64,000 nucleotides of DNA from Nephrocerus scutellatus (lineage: Eukaryota > Arthropoda > Insecta > Diptera > Pipunculidae): positions 101,039,908 through 101,103,907 of the forward strand of contig OX352763.1 in NCBI GenBank assembly GCA_947095585.1, read 5' to 3'. The translations under genes were made by a program, and so were the position numbers. Under the pieces are notes generated by a model, which made no database searches, had not been told where the DNA came from, and saw nothing but the letters and a program-made list of their open reading frames with translations. Each line of letters starts with the position of its first letter. The stretch's first letter is position 1. Of this stretch, positions 21,700-32,960 are shown piece after piece.

Positions 21700-23630
21700 T
21701 TTTTTTTTGCAAAGAAGATCCCTTCTAATGTGGTTAATGATCATTGTCTGGTATTTTGTCTTATAAATGGTAAAATCTATTCAAGATTTTTTGTGCCATG
21801 CGAGTAGTAGCCAGGTCCATAAGCTACGGATCACCACAGTGTTATTTTACCGTTCCATCGATTGGCTCAATGTTTGCGGTGGTGTGCAATTCCAAAAAAG
21901 GAGAAATGATCAAGAGAAATTATTGGATTTTTCCACTGCTCAGCACAGCTATTTCCTCCATATGGACGAAAGCGTACGAAGTGACGGTTTCTTGTATATC
22001 CGCGGAGTCCACTGATCTTTGACCATTTGCTGGTTTTTCCCTCTCCTCTTCTTCTTCTTTTGCAGTTGCATCTGCAACATTTTACTAGGCTTTATTTTTT
22101 TTCCTATTTTATCGAAATTTTTATTACTTTACTGTTGTGGATGGTTACTTTTCTTCTGTGTTGTTGTGTTTTACTCTATTGCGGTCAGTCAATGATTTAT
22201 CTTTCACTTGGTGGACTGGGTTGGCTGGGTTGATTATACTAACGGCATTTTCGCATCGCATGTGCTTGCACACTATGTTTACATATATACATGATCAATG
22301 GTGGACGGCGATTCTTTTCTTTAGTTGCATTAGTATTTGTGTTCAAACTTATTATTCTCATGGAAATAATCTGCCACACAAACGGATGGAGTATGCTAAT
22401 CGAGGTAAATAGAATTTGTTGTGGCCAAGAATCAACCTTACATACATCCATGTACGCGCTCTGGTCGCTCCATCAATTTGGGTCAATTTACGTATTCCTT
22501 GTTGTTACTGTACTGGTTTTATTCACAGTTATCTTTTGCACTAAACGAACGAGTATGCGCACGAATCGATTGATCTATCCGCATCTAAATATCTTAGTCA
22601 CACCTTTTACTGTACTGACAGCTTGATAGTAAATTTTAGATTTTAATTCGAATTTTGATTTTGCTGCGGCGCGCACTATGTCCTACAATTCCAGTTTCTC
22701 TTGCGTCTATTGCAATACAAATGACAACGTTCTTCATCGCCTATTATTAATGCTAATTTAATAAGTTCGCTAGTAACCCAGATTTGCATTTCTCAATGTG
22801 ATATGCATGTGTGGTTTCCGCTTATCGATAGTTGTTTGTTTATGAAATTATGTGACTTTAATTATTTAATTTGTGTGAAGAATATTGCATCCATTTGTGT
22901 GCTGAAAACCGGTTGAGTATATTACAGGTTTTTTACAAAATATCTATAATAACCAAAATGGCACAGGGTTATATACTTTTCCGTGTATGGAATGAGTATT
23001 CATGTCGCAAGGAAAGAGATAAAATTGTATCTTAAACAAAACTAATCTTTTAATGCATTTAATAATCAATAAGTGTGAAAATTTCTCTGCTTTACATTCA
23101 TTTCGGTTGTAAAGTAAATAAAATAAGACTGGGTGGATGGGCTTGTGTACGCGCGTTGGAAGTTATCCTCCTTTGGTGTAATTGAAAGATTAAAGGTTAA
23201 TATGATGCTAAAAATCCATACGAGTAGAATGATAAGAGGTGAAGGTATAGTAAATATGATCGATGAAATTTTATCGCACGAAACCATATAAAAGACAGCA
23301 TAATGGTTGAGTTCGACACAAAATATCACAACTGTATAATTAAGAAAAGCTTTATTTCGTTTCGCAGCTTTCGTTGGATGCTAAAATTTTACCCTCAACG
23401 GGTCTGAAAAAGTATAACTTACTCAAAAAAGAACGCCTCCTCCAAGATTTCTTATCATAGATCTTGAAGTGTTCATTGGTTCTTATAGCTGTACCAATTG
23501 CGCACGCTTCAAAGGGGTTGCACCCTTATAATGCTAGGCAAAGCGTTCGAGCTAAAGTAAAAAAGAAGTTGAAAAGAGAAGATGTCTGTGAGCAAGCACT
23601 TTGAAGAGAACTCAGATAGTTACAGCAACG
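21700..23630. other. Intergenic DNA without identified features
   Basis: Two frames at 22137-22412 and 22291-22626 encode hydrophobic sequences. They overlap each other, lack splice or codon support and match no family I recognise, so I regard them as chance. No repeat family of this window is present. Confidence 0.4.
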
Positions 23631-23639
23631 GCGCCAATC

Positions 23640-24290
23640 TTGTTCAACATACATATATATTTCTGTCATGGATGCGTTCCTTGCTTATGCTGACGATATT
23701 GTCCTATATTCACACGGCTCGAAAATGAAAGAGAAAGAAAGCTGTAAAGCAAAGTCAACTAATTTCGGGCATACTGCTAAACATGGAATCTTAAGATCAG
23801 CTATTCAAAATGCGATTTCCTCTTGGGCGAGGAAGCGAAAGTGAAGCGAAAATTCTGAGTACATATGAGCATTATGTGTCGAGCAAAAACTCCTGGAGGC
23901 TTCTGGAGTATCAAGAATTATCAATGTCATTCTTGATTTTACTAGGAACCTTTTCGATCGGTCAGCCTCTAACGAAAATTACTTAATTTCGTATTTATCC
24001 TAATACTGGGTACTTCAGAAATACATTGGAGAGTGGATTTATACCACCTGAGACATTCCTGAATCTGAATGCATTTGGCCTCCACTCAGACTCGTGCAAC
24101 GTACCTGTTATATACCATGTTGGTAGAACGGCAACAGACAAAAGAATCCGGCATGTCCCACTGCTTAATGGGGATGGAAATGATATCTGAAGATACTGTC
24201 TTAGAGTGCCTGAAAGGGTGACAAAAGGCGATTCATTAAAAAAAGATTTTGGTAGCTGGACTGGCCGATAATTAGCCCTAATGGGAGGCA
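23640..24290 (+). pseudogene. LINE reverse transcriptase remnant
   Basis: AYADDIVLYSHGSKM near 23690 is the catalytic box and its downstream context from a LINE reverse transcriptase. Sequence either side is too decayed to assign a clade, and the right part (23960-24290) may be another element. Confidence 0.45.
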
Positions 24291-24299
24291 GTTGCGGGC

Positions 24300-24475
24300 A
24301 CAGGTAGCTCTTTAAAATTTGGCCTCAGGGCGGAGGGGTGCCCATATAATTTTTATAAAATCAACCCGATTTTCTTCAAATTTTTTACACATATGTATGT
24401 CCGATGAAAACATTTTTTGTTAACATTTGGAAGTGATCGGGCCCCAAGGCTCCCATATATGTTTTTTAATTCCGC
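24300..24475 (+). mobile_element. HINE internal unit (partial)
   Basis: One forward unit of the HINE family (CCCGATTTTCTTCAAATTTT, CACATATGTATGTCCGATG, GTGATCGGGCCCC, CTCCCATAT). It lacks the head and leads directly into the GC-rich minisatellite. Confidence 0.6.
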
Positions 24476-24990
24476 GTATGACGCGTGTCGCGTGTAGCGC
24501 GTCTGAAGGGTTGAAATGTTTTTTTCGACTTTTTTGAGGTCCTTTATAATCAACTTCCACACACGTATGACGCGTGTCGCGTGTGGCGCGTGTGAAGGGT
24601 TGAATTATTTTTCTCTACTTTTTTGAGGTCCTTTTTAATCAACTTCCACACGACCTAGAGAGCTGAAATTTTATGATTGTCTAAGTCGAAAATAGTATTT
24701 TTTATATTCCGAATATGACGCGTGTTGCGTGCCGAGTGTGGCGCGTGTGATGTTTTGACATTTTTTTTTTCGACTTCTTTGAGGTCCTTTTTAACCACCT
24801 TCCACATAACCTAGAGAGTTGAAATTTTGCTAGTATCTAAGTCCAAAGTATCATTTTTTATATTCCATTACGCGTGTCACGTTTTGCGTATGGCACGTGT
24901 GATGGTGTGAAATCGCGCAATTTTCTCGTTTTTTAGGTATTTTTTAACCACCTTTCGCAGCACCTAAATGGTGGTTGCAATTTATAAAGC
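24470..24990 (+). repeat. Minisatellite with GC-rich ACGCGTGT cores
   Basis: Four cores of the type ATGACGCGTGTCGCGTGTGG lie near 24475, 24565, 24713 and 24870, alternating with AT-rich arms (TTTTTTGAGGTCCTTT, AACTTCCACA, CTAGAGAGCTGAAATTTT). Spacing is about 90, 147 and 155 bp. The array lies where other HINE copies carry their GCATCAGATCACG payload, so it may be an alternative internal region of that family. Confidence 0.7.
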
Positions 24991-25147
24991 GGCTCAATGT
25001 CTGGGGCCCATTTTGATGAAGCGTGGAATAAAGAAAAATTTGAAAAATTTGACGTTAAAAATAGACATTTTGGTGATTATTTCCAAATAACAAACGACTG
25101 TGTGGCGTGTTTCGATCTATGTATAAACGTTTTTACATTTACTTGCT

Positions 25148-25360
25148 AAATTCTCTATATAAACTTTGCCTGCCCGTGTGTTTGTTTGTTTGTCGTGGAA
25201 TCTTGCGATCAATTTTTAACCCACTTTCCAAAACCAGATTTCATTGAAATTTTGCAATACATGTATATTTCCGGTGACAACACTTTCTATTAAAATTCCG
25301 GCCTCAGGACCGAGGGTTGCCATATAAATTTTTGAAAAATTAACCCGATTCCAATTCTCA
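25148..25360 (+). mobile_element. HINE head and first unit (partial)
   Basis: AAATTCTCTATATAAACTTT, TGCCCGTGTGTTTGTTTG, ATCAATTTTTAACCCACTT and one unit up to CCCGATTCC. The 3' part is missing. It lies just upstream of the glycosyltransferase gene. Confidence 0.65.
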
Positions 25361-25748
25361 TACCAATTGCATATACACGTAACGTCTATGGGGCTGTACA
25401 AACGAGAGAGTTGTGGTAGACTTTGCATTGACTATCCTAGCGTAGCATCATAATGTATCATGTATCCTCCGGTAACCTTGAAAACTTTCTTCGTTACGGC
25501 AAAGGCCACTGGCGTCGGCCTTAAAGTCACGCGTGATAGTGGTTCTGGACTTCATGTTTATGTCATGTTTTTGCCATTGCGTGCCATGTATTCAAAAAGA
25601 AACTTATATATGAAATTTGATTTGATTTGTACCACGACCTCACGAACAATCAAAACCTTTTGAAATATTGACTAATTATTTTTTATAAACTACAGTCGCA
25701 CTTATTTCCACTTGCCTAACCCATCTTCTTATTGTCTCTCATTTCAGA

Positions 25749-25884
25749 TAATTTTCCAACAGAATTCATCGCGTATAACCGATAGCAGTAGTCATTTCGT
25801 CCGTGAAACGCAGACGAAGCAGAGACAAATTTCTAATCAACTGACAACATCAGGACAAATATCATACACCACATACGCTTCATC
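25749..25884 (+). other. 5' UTR part of the glycosyltransferase first coding exon
   Basis: A strong acceptor (TGTCTCTCATTTCAG, ending at 25748) precedes 136 nt with no in-frame ATG before 25885. At least one untranslated exon must therefore lie upstream; I could not place it. Confidence 0.6.
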
Positions 25885-28800
25885 ATGCTGGGCTCGAAAG
25901 TCATATTAAGAATTCTCTTCTCGCTGTGCGTTTGGTCCTTTGTCATAATTGGGTTGTTTAAAATGCATGGCGGCCATATTGTTCCTCATGAGTATGCATC
26001 AGTGCCAATCAATGGCAGGATACTGCTGCAGAAGGAAAACCGATACGTTGATCCCACATCAACGACAACCGATCGTTTCGATCCGTCCGAAATTTTAGTC
26101 GACAATCGAACAGGTAAGTTGTGTGGGTTGCAGAGGGGTAAGAGAGTATTTTCTTTATTAGTAAATTTTGGTTACCATTAACACCGAATAAACATTTTGA
26201 AGACGTGCAAAACTTCACTTTAAAGGATTTCGGTTGAGTCAGTACTTATGTTTTTATTAAATAAGCCAACAAGTTTTTATTTAAATATGAGCCTTGCCCA
26301 ATGGCAAACACTGCTGACTTAAAATTGTATTCAGTGAGTTAATAATTACTCACCTCGCTTATCAAAGTGAACATATTATTGATGTTCGAAATTTTAGGCT
26401 CTGCTAGAGCCTAACATTACTAGAGCCAGACACTCAAGGGGCATGCTCTGTAGTCTCTTCTTCCTCTAGGTAGAGCCTGCACTCTGGTACTGGAGACTAC
26501 TTACTATTTATATCCTCTTGTATTATATTACTTAAATCCTTGAACGCCTCGAGGGGCATATGGTGCCAACAGCGGCTGCGCGCCATCTTGTTCGCAGCTC
26601 TGCATCCCGTTTGAGCTGCCTCTAAATCATTGCCAAAGAGCAGGTTTCTCCTCAATTGTTCTGCGCCACGTTTGCCTAGGGCGTCTAGCTGTTCCAATTT
26701 TCTGAGTGAACGGATTTCACTGATGCTATTGGGCCAAATAAACTTCGAGATGTTTCTTAGACATCAATAAACGAAGGTTTGCAGCTTGCCTGTCTCCACC
26801 ATTCAAGTACACCCATAAAAAAATTAGGATTCGGGCGAAACAGTCGCAGCTTGGTCCATAAATTGATATGATTTTTCATGGATTCCCGAACGCAGTCTTA
26901 GCCTTCCCGATTTTAGTGCACACATCCGCCACGGTTAACCGATACCAAATTTCCTAGATAGACCGGCTTATTGAGGTGGCATCCTATGCACTAGTGGCAC
27001 GTACGAAATCTCACCTGCCTTCTAACACGTTTTTTAATCAAGGAAGGGACTTTCTTGTAGCAAAATGCCTTGAATAGTCTCCCAGTTGAATTGACGAAAC
27101 TGTCTTTCACAGGAGCTGATAATAATTGTGGCAGTTGCCAAATTGACCCCATAAGAAAGGCGGTGGCTAAACCAGCCCTTGCTAGCTTATCCGCAGTCGT
27201 GTTGCTAGCGATCTTCCAGTAGCCCGGCTTACAGCTCAGAGTGACTTTATTCTGCTTGATCCTGGATTACAGGAAAACGAAATACTTTTTGTTCTTGATA
27301 CTTGACTCCTTTTAATCGCTCGGGTTTTCTGGTCATCTGCGGTAAGAGACTTTTACTCTTAAGCCATTTAGTAGCTTGATTAACAATAACAGATTTGGTA
27401 TAATTGGTTGCCATGAAGGTTGAAAGACTCTTGCCGTAGTCGGTGAAACTTAGCGATGATACTGCTGCAGTTAGTTGCTTTATTATTTTGATACAAAATA
27501 CAACCAAGGACAGCACACAAAAATTCTTCAATTAGCTTGAATACAATGTAGTTAGGTAGGTAGAGTAGTAAGGTGGCAGATCTCATGCAAAGAAAAAAAA
27601 ACTGGGTTGATTATATCCAAGCTGTGCCATTCAGATATGATATCAGTTCGTTGATGCCACACTTCGAAAGCACCCTCAGTTAAAAATAAGGGATTACTCA
27701 ATTTGCGGAGCTGCGCCAGGCCGCCAGGGCCGCACACTTGCAAAGATAATGAATGAGAGTTAATTTCTCATTCACAACCAAAAGCAACTCATAGGAAAGG
27801 ATTTATGAGTTATTCCCAGTTTGGCTGCGTGGCTGCCCACTGGCCAATGATCCGTGAATACCGCAATCATTCGTGAAACATCCCTCTGTGTTGTGGAGAT
27901 CAGCTCGAGGGAAGGCAACATCACTCTCGACGTGGTACACGACGCTTGAACACAAACCTAAGAAGAAGTTGGCTTAGCCTTTTTTCCGAGCACAAAACTG
28001 GAAACACTACATACTATCGGCTCTATGTGGACGCCGCTAGTTTGAACAAATCTGGTATACTTGCCATTTTAATGTTTGATGGCCCATTGTCCTTAAATTG
28101 TTACAACTTCTCGCCGACATCTGGTCGACGTTCAAATAAATTTTTTACAACTCTAGCTATGAAATTAGAAAAATATCTGTTATGCTTAAAAAGCTTGAAG
28201 TTTTACGCTTGACTCAAGTGCCTTGTTTTTGCTTATGCTGCACCTATCAGGCTATGTCCTGCTGTTGCAAATGAGAAGCTAAAATCTTGCTTATCGCTTA
28301 AAATTTTCTAGTAATTATCCTTCTGTTGAAAGCGAAACCTCGCTTACCATAGACTAGTCGAGAGAAAACGTTCTTCAAATCTAAATTTCGTTCAACATAC
28401 GATTTCTATCGTAGAAGCAAATTCCGGCTGGCAACTGGTGTGGCACTCTTTTTTTCCGAGTCCAATACACGGTCTCGTGGGGTCCGTGGTTAAGTGCATG
28501 GATTTCTGAGCAGGGGATTTGTAGTTCGAATTTCAGGAAACACCGAGTATTTTTCACGAAACCACCTCTCGCGAATGTCTGACAAATCTCCGAGAGTAAT
28601 AACTCACAGAAAGCTTCTCACCGTTCGTATACGGCATTAAATTGTAGGTCCCTTCCATTTGTGTGCAAAATTATACATGCACAACACAAATGGTCGCGAG
28701 AAGCTAGGCCTTGGACCTCAACGGCCTGTCGCGCCGAATATTATTATTACACGGTCTGCAAGTGGACTGTTTCCAAACTCTCTATCAAGACTTTAGAAGC

Positions 28801-30464
28801 TAAAGCCTTTAAATCAAATCATGACCAATGGTGTAAGGTCTTGTCCTTTGAACAGATTTCGTAATATTGACTTTGAGGAACCTTCCGCCAAAAAAGTGAC
28901 CTTCAAATTTCATTCCGCCCATTAAAACTTTTCACTTAACATACTTTTATATCAACAAAATAAATATTAACAAATCTTTTTATTCCTCATTCCAGCAATG
29001 GACGACGAACAGTTAGTTCGGGACGTCGAATCACGAATTCCTTCGCTTCCGATCGCCTATTGGAGTAAAAATAAGAACTTCTTGCAGCAGAAGTCATCAA
29101 CATGTGCCAAATATCCATCAATATTCGAATTGGAATTTAACAACATCTACTGGCAGACAATGCGAACGTCCAACGGAACATTCCAGCTATTTGGAGCGTA
29201 CTATGACATTCGAAAAAGCTCATTGCTGGGTCCGACTGTGCGTATCCTCGGTATGATCGATCGCATCGAGCCGAAGGTCAAAACATTCTGTCAATTCTGG
29301 TTTGACGGGCAAAAGGAGCCGTTCATTGTGAAGACATTCGAGTACAAGTACATTTGGTACAACAAATGGGGCAACTACAAGCAGGGTATCTATCAGCCCT
29401 ATTTGATTGCGTGCCAAATCCCAAAACCATTCCACGGAGTCGTCCCCTCATCGGTGTCGATGGTTGAGAAAGAATGTGACACCGCCACGAACAACCTACG
29501 AGTCATTTACAATCGTCCACCAGACGATCACAAGAAAGGATTCGCTGTGTGTGTGAAGGGATTAGATTTTCTCTACGATGATCTGTCGGTTCGTCTTATC
29601 GAATGGATTGAGATGTTAAATATTCTGGGCGCTGATAAAATATTTTTCTATAACCTGCAAGTGCATCCAAATATCTCCAAGGTGCTGAATCACTATGAAC
29701 GCGAAGGAAAGGTGCAAGTAATTCCGCTGACATTGCCCGGAGGGCAGCCCAATGTGCCGGGTTTTCAGCACCTCTACCTTACAAAGAAAACTAATCACAA
29801 GCGCCAGAATGAGGTCATCCCATATAACGATTGCCTGTACAAGAATCTTTACCTATACGATTATATCGCCCTGCTGGACATTGACGAAGTCATCATGCCA
29901 AAGAGTGACTTCGTCTCTTGGTCAGAGCTTATGGCAAAAGTCTTACCAGCAGCAAAGAAAATCAAACCCGAAGGCTATGCGAGCTTTAACTTCCGAAACG
30001 TGTACTTCCTCGATGACCAACAACACGAACATGGCTGGCACAAGAATATTCCCAAGTACATGCACATGCTGCAGCATGTTCATCGGGCAAAGAACTACAC
30101 GAAACCCAATCAGTACGTCAAGTGCTTCCACAATCCGGAAAAAGTGCTCACTCTGCACAATCACTTTCCGCTGGCGTGTCTCGGCGGGGTGTGCAAGTCA
30201 TATCCGGTCGACACAAAGGACGCCCAACTGCAGCACTATCGGGCAGATTGTGTGAAAACTCTGAAGAAATCGTGCGAGGAATATCGCGAGCATTCCGTGG
30301 AAGACAAAACGATTTGGAAGTATAAAAATGAATTGATTAGCCGAACGATTAAAACTCTCGATACGCTGGGCTTTTTCAAGAGGCCAGGTGGAGCGGCTAT
30401 TGGCAGTGGCGTCGGTGGCGTAGCTGGTGGCATTACCACCACAACCCACTCGTCGGAGCGGTGA
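25885..30464 (+). CDS. Glycosyltransferase family 92 (DUF23) type II membrane protein
   Basis: There are two coding exons, 25885-26113 and 28996-30464. They are joined in phase 1 by a 2882-bp intron with donor G|GTAAGT and acceptor TTCCAG|CA, giving 565 residues. A short cytoplasmic N-terminus is followed by one membrane anchor (residues about 10-26, ILFSLCVWSFVIIGLF), so the enzyme should face the Golgi lumen. The DUF23/GT92 catalytic region starts near residue 258 (GFAVCVKGL) and includes LLDIDEVIMP near 372, an acidic DxD-like metal-binding motif, and several conserved Cys. Family members transfer galactose or related sugars to glycan acceptors; the acceptor here is unknown. The C-terminus is Gly/Thr-rich. 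A polyadenylation signal follows at 30716. The frame is uninterrupted, so I judge it a functional host gene. Confidence 0.92.
26390..26960 (-). pseudogene. RTE/Proto2-like LINE remnant in the glycosyltransferase intron
   Basis: The minus strand carries diverged counterparts of the 14120-14560 region: the GKARTAF-like block, then an IWPNSISE-like block, then frame QLDALGKRGAEQLRRNLL and LEAAQTGCRAANKMARSR. Stops are numerous. It is a different, older copy of the same LINE group in antisense orientation to the host gene. Confidence 0.5.
26990..27760 (-). pseudogene. Decayed LINE RNase H and 3' region
   Basis: Near 27230-27030 the minus strand reads GYWKIASNTTADKLARAG, an RNase H C-terminal motif. 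A frame near 27740-27560 (LRKLSNPLFLTEGAFEVW) may be the end of the same element. 27250-27540 between them is not recognised. Confidence 0.4.
28476..28747 (+). mobile_element. tRNA-derived SINE
   Basis: The 272-bp insert is flanked by direct repeats TACACGGTCT (28466-28475 and 28748-28757). It has a tRNA-like head with a B-box-like GTAGTTCGAATTT, a body containing CTCTCGCGAATG, GAGAGTAATAA, GAAAGCTTCTCA, TTAAATTGTAGGTCCCTTCC and GAGAAGCTAGGCCTTGGAC, and a tail CGCGCCGAATATTATTATTA. It matches the better copy at 59137 over its whole length. Confidence 0.8.
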
Positions 30465-30745
30465 TTTCTACTCAACTGGTGGTCGATGGCTGGTTGGCGA
30501 CGTAGCGATTTCGATGACGACAACACAGTCGGCGACCAACCAAGCGATACTACTGCTGCTGTCGGCCAAGTAGATCCAGATGAGTTCTTGTGACTGAATC
30601 GTCGTCGAAACGGCAGCAATCGTCTACAGCTTTTTTATTAGACTATATGTTTAGGTTAGTTAGGGTTTGAGGTAAGCCACACATACACACAATCCTATCC
30701 CATTGCACCCTTAAAAATAAAGTATGTTCCTAAGTCATCATCCTT
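30465..30745 (+). other. 3' UTR of the glycosyltransferase gene
   Basis: The sequence after the TGA is free of repeats. It contains AATAAA at 30716-30721, about 250 nt downstream of the stop, a plausible polyadenylation signal. Confidence 0.6.
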
Positions 30746-31570
30746 TTGGGTGGGCACAGTCGTTGTGCCCTCGCCCGCCATCATCTTCACATAAACATAT
30801 CATTCATTCAACTCTTTTGGATTTGATTCGAAAGCTCAACATTACCTAGCAATTAATAATTTTCATGCAACATGGGCGCGCCCTCTACGACTAAGCTATG
30901 CGATATTTATTTAACATTACATGAAAGTGGTGCTACTAAATTAGTATTGAATTAACACAACTTTACCATCTGACTCCACATCTCACCAATCCAACTTGTC
31001 CTCCAAATTTATCCTTCTTCCTCCCAACTCCCGATACACCACAAATTTTCAAATCAATGCTGTTTCCTGTGTTTTTAATATAAACAAAACAACTATTGTT
31101 TAGAGGTAAGGTGATATGAGAGGTTAATGTTAACTGTTATTTAAACAAGACATTTTTCAAAAATGAATTTGTTGTATTTTGAAAAGATCCAAGACATAAA
31201 CGAATTGTGCCTTTAAATTACACACACACACACACACACATTCATAAACACATACATACAAATAATAATGAATTTTCGTTTTACATTTGCCAGTTCACAA
31301 ATTCATTGAAATATTTTGTTAAAGTTTTTTAAAGAGGAAATATTTGTTAACCTGATAGCATGCGATAAAAACAATCATTTTGTAGTTGCTTGATGCCTGC
31401 CTACCTGGTGATATCTTTAAAACTGAACGTACTTATTGTTAACGCATAATTCGCTTCATAACTAAAACTTTCAAATGTGTCAAAGTGAAACTTTCTGAAT
31501 TCTGAATACGCTGATGAAAGGAGAAAGGAAGCCAATCAACTCAAACGGAAACTTCGTCCAATCGAAACAT
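30746..31570. other. Downstream flank with CA microsatellite
   Basis: A CA dinucleotide repeat lies at 31221-31240. Otherwise the stretch is AT-rich and without a recognised feature. Confidence 0.5.
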
Positions 31571-31571
31571 T

Positions 31572-32169
31572 AAGCGGCCGACTGACTATCGAACCTGACT
31601 GTAAATCATAACTGATGCGCCTTGCGGTCAGATTAGTAGGATGGTTTGACAGTCAAATCAACAGTCAAGCTCTAATTTTCGGAGAGGAAAGATGGAGAAC
31701 CAACAAAAAGCTTGTTTGTTGCTCATTCTTGCGATCCGCCGCCGTCGTCGCCTTGTACATTTTCATAATATCCATCAATTTACGATAACCATAATTTTTT
31801 TTACGTATGACGTACTCCGGGCTCATTGCATCCCACAAATAGCGTTGGGGCACACAAATTCTTCTAAAAATCTTCTGTCTTCATCCACGTCCATAACGTC
31901 CTTTCACGTTAAAAATTACAGTTAACTGAGGATTTTGTGAAAGTTCTAAAGTTCTGGCTATCCTATCATAGGCGGCTTTAAAGTCTATAAATAGATGGAT
32001 TACATTATCGATCATAAACAAACATGGCCGCTGACTGACAGTGTACCGCAAAAATTTACGATAGCGATCAGTTTCGAGTGTCAGTCAGTCAGTCAGACGT
32101 TCACACTATCAGTTTTGAAGGATGTCGATCAAAACTTACAGTCAGGTTTGATAGTCGTGTCATCCGCTT
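31572..32169. mobile_element. MITE-like element with about 47-bp imperfect terminal inverted repeats
   Basis: The left end (AAGCGGCCGACTGACTATCG, then AACCTGACTGTAA) matches the reverse complement of the right end (AAGCGGATGACACGACTATC, then AAACCTGACTGTAA) over about 47 bp with roughly ten differences. The 598-bp interior has no transposase and is rich in TCAGTCAG repeats. The target duplication is not clear. The superfamily is not assigned. Confidence 0.6.
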
Positions 32170-32337
32170 TAGCCGCGACCCATATAAAGATCCCCTATAA
32201 TCAGAATTTTTTCGATTTTCTGAGACTAAATTGTTTTTTGATTCGTTACAACTCCTCGCTTTTTCACTTGACTTTGACAGTTTTTATTGCTGAGCTGTCG
32301 GAGAGCTCCGAATTTTGTCCCACTGAAAGCAAAACTC

Positions 32338-32870
32338 CTCACTTTGAAGAATGTCAATTATTTTGCGCCCTTTGTTACCGGGGACATGGCAATTCTATCA
32401 ACTGACATCGTCGTTGGGCTGAGAGAGAATACCATGAGAGATAGCTGAGAATGTTGTACCCCTAAAAGCAAAAGTTCCCATAGAGTCCGTTGCCGTTTGT
32501 AACGCAAAGAGGTGACCCAATGAATACGTTGTACGCGTCGTACAGGCAAACGAGAACTAATGCCAAAATAAACTTGAAACTGCTGTGAGATAGAACTGTC
32601 AAAGCATTTGCCGGAAAAAAAAAAGTCGAAAGTTGGTCAACTTTTTGCTTTGCTTCCGTCACGTGCTTTGCCTATGGGACACTTCCCATAAGAATGCGCG
32701 TATTTCGTCGATCTGTCTGTTACATACTTCGCCCCAACGGAAGCAACGAATTCTCTGGGCTGGGCTCTTTACTCCGAAGAATGACAATTATTTTGCGCCA
32801 TTTGTTACCTGGGACAGGGCAATTCTATCAACTGTCATCGTCGTTGGGCTGATTGAGAATACCATGATGA
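32338..32870. repeat. Dispersed direct repeat of about 100 bp, two copies
   Basis: 32341-32436 and 32769-32866 share AATTATTTTGCGCC, TTTGTTACC, GGCAATTCTATCAACTG and CATCGTCGTTGGGCTGA with about 10 per cent difference. The 330 bp between them are unrelated and no target duplication was seen. Confidence 0.65.
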
Positions 32871-32960
32871 CTTCAGGTTTCACTCTAAAGGGCCAACTAT
32901 ATTTGGATGCAGTGGGCTTATTCTCGGGACAAAACCGAACGAAAAGCTTAGCTAATTTCT

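Noticed and set aside
22137..22626. Two overlapping frames with membrane-like stretches
   Set aside because: They overlap in different frames, lack motifs and splice support, and the hydrophobicity follows from T-rich DNA.
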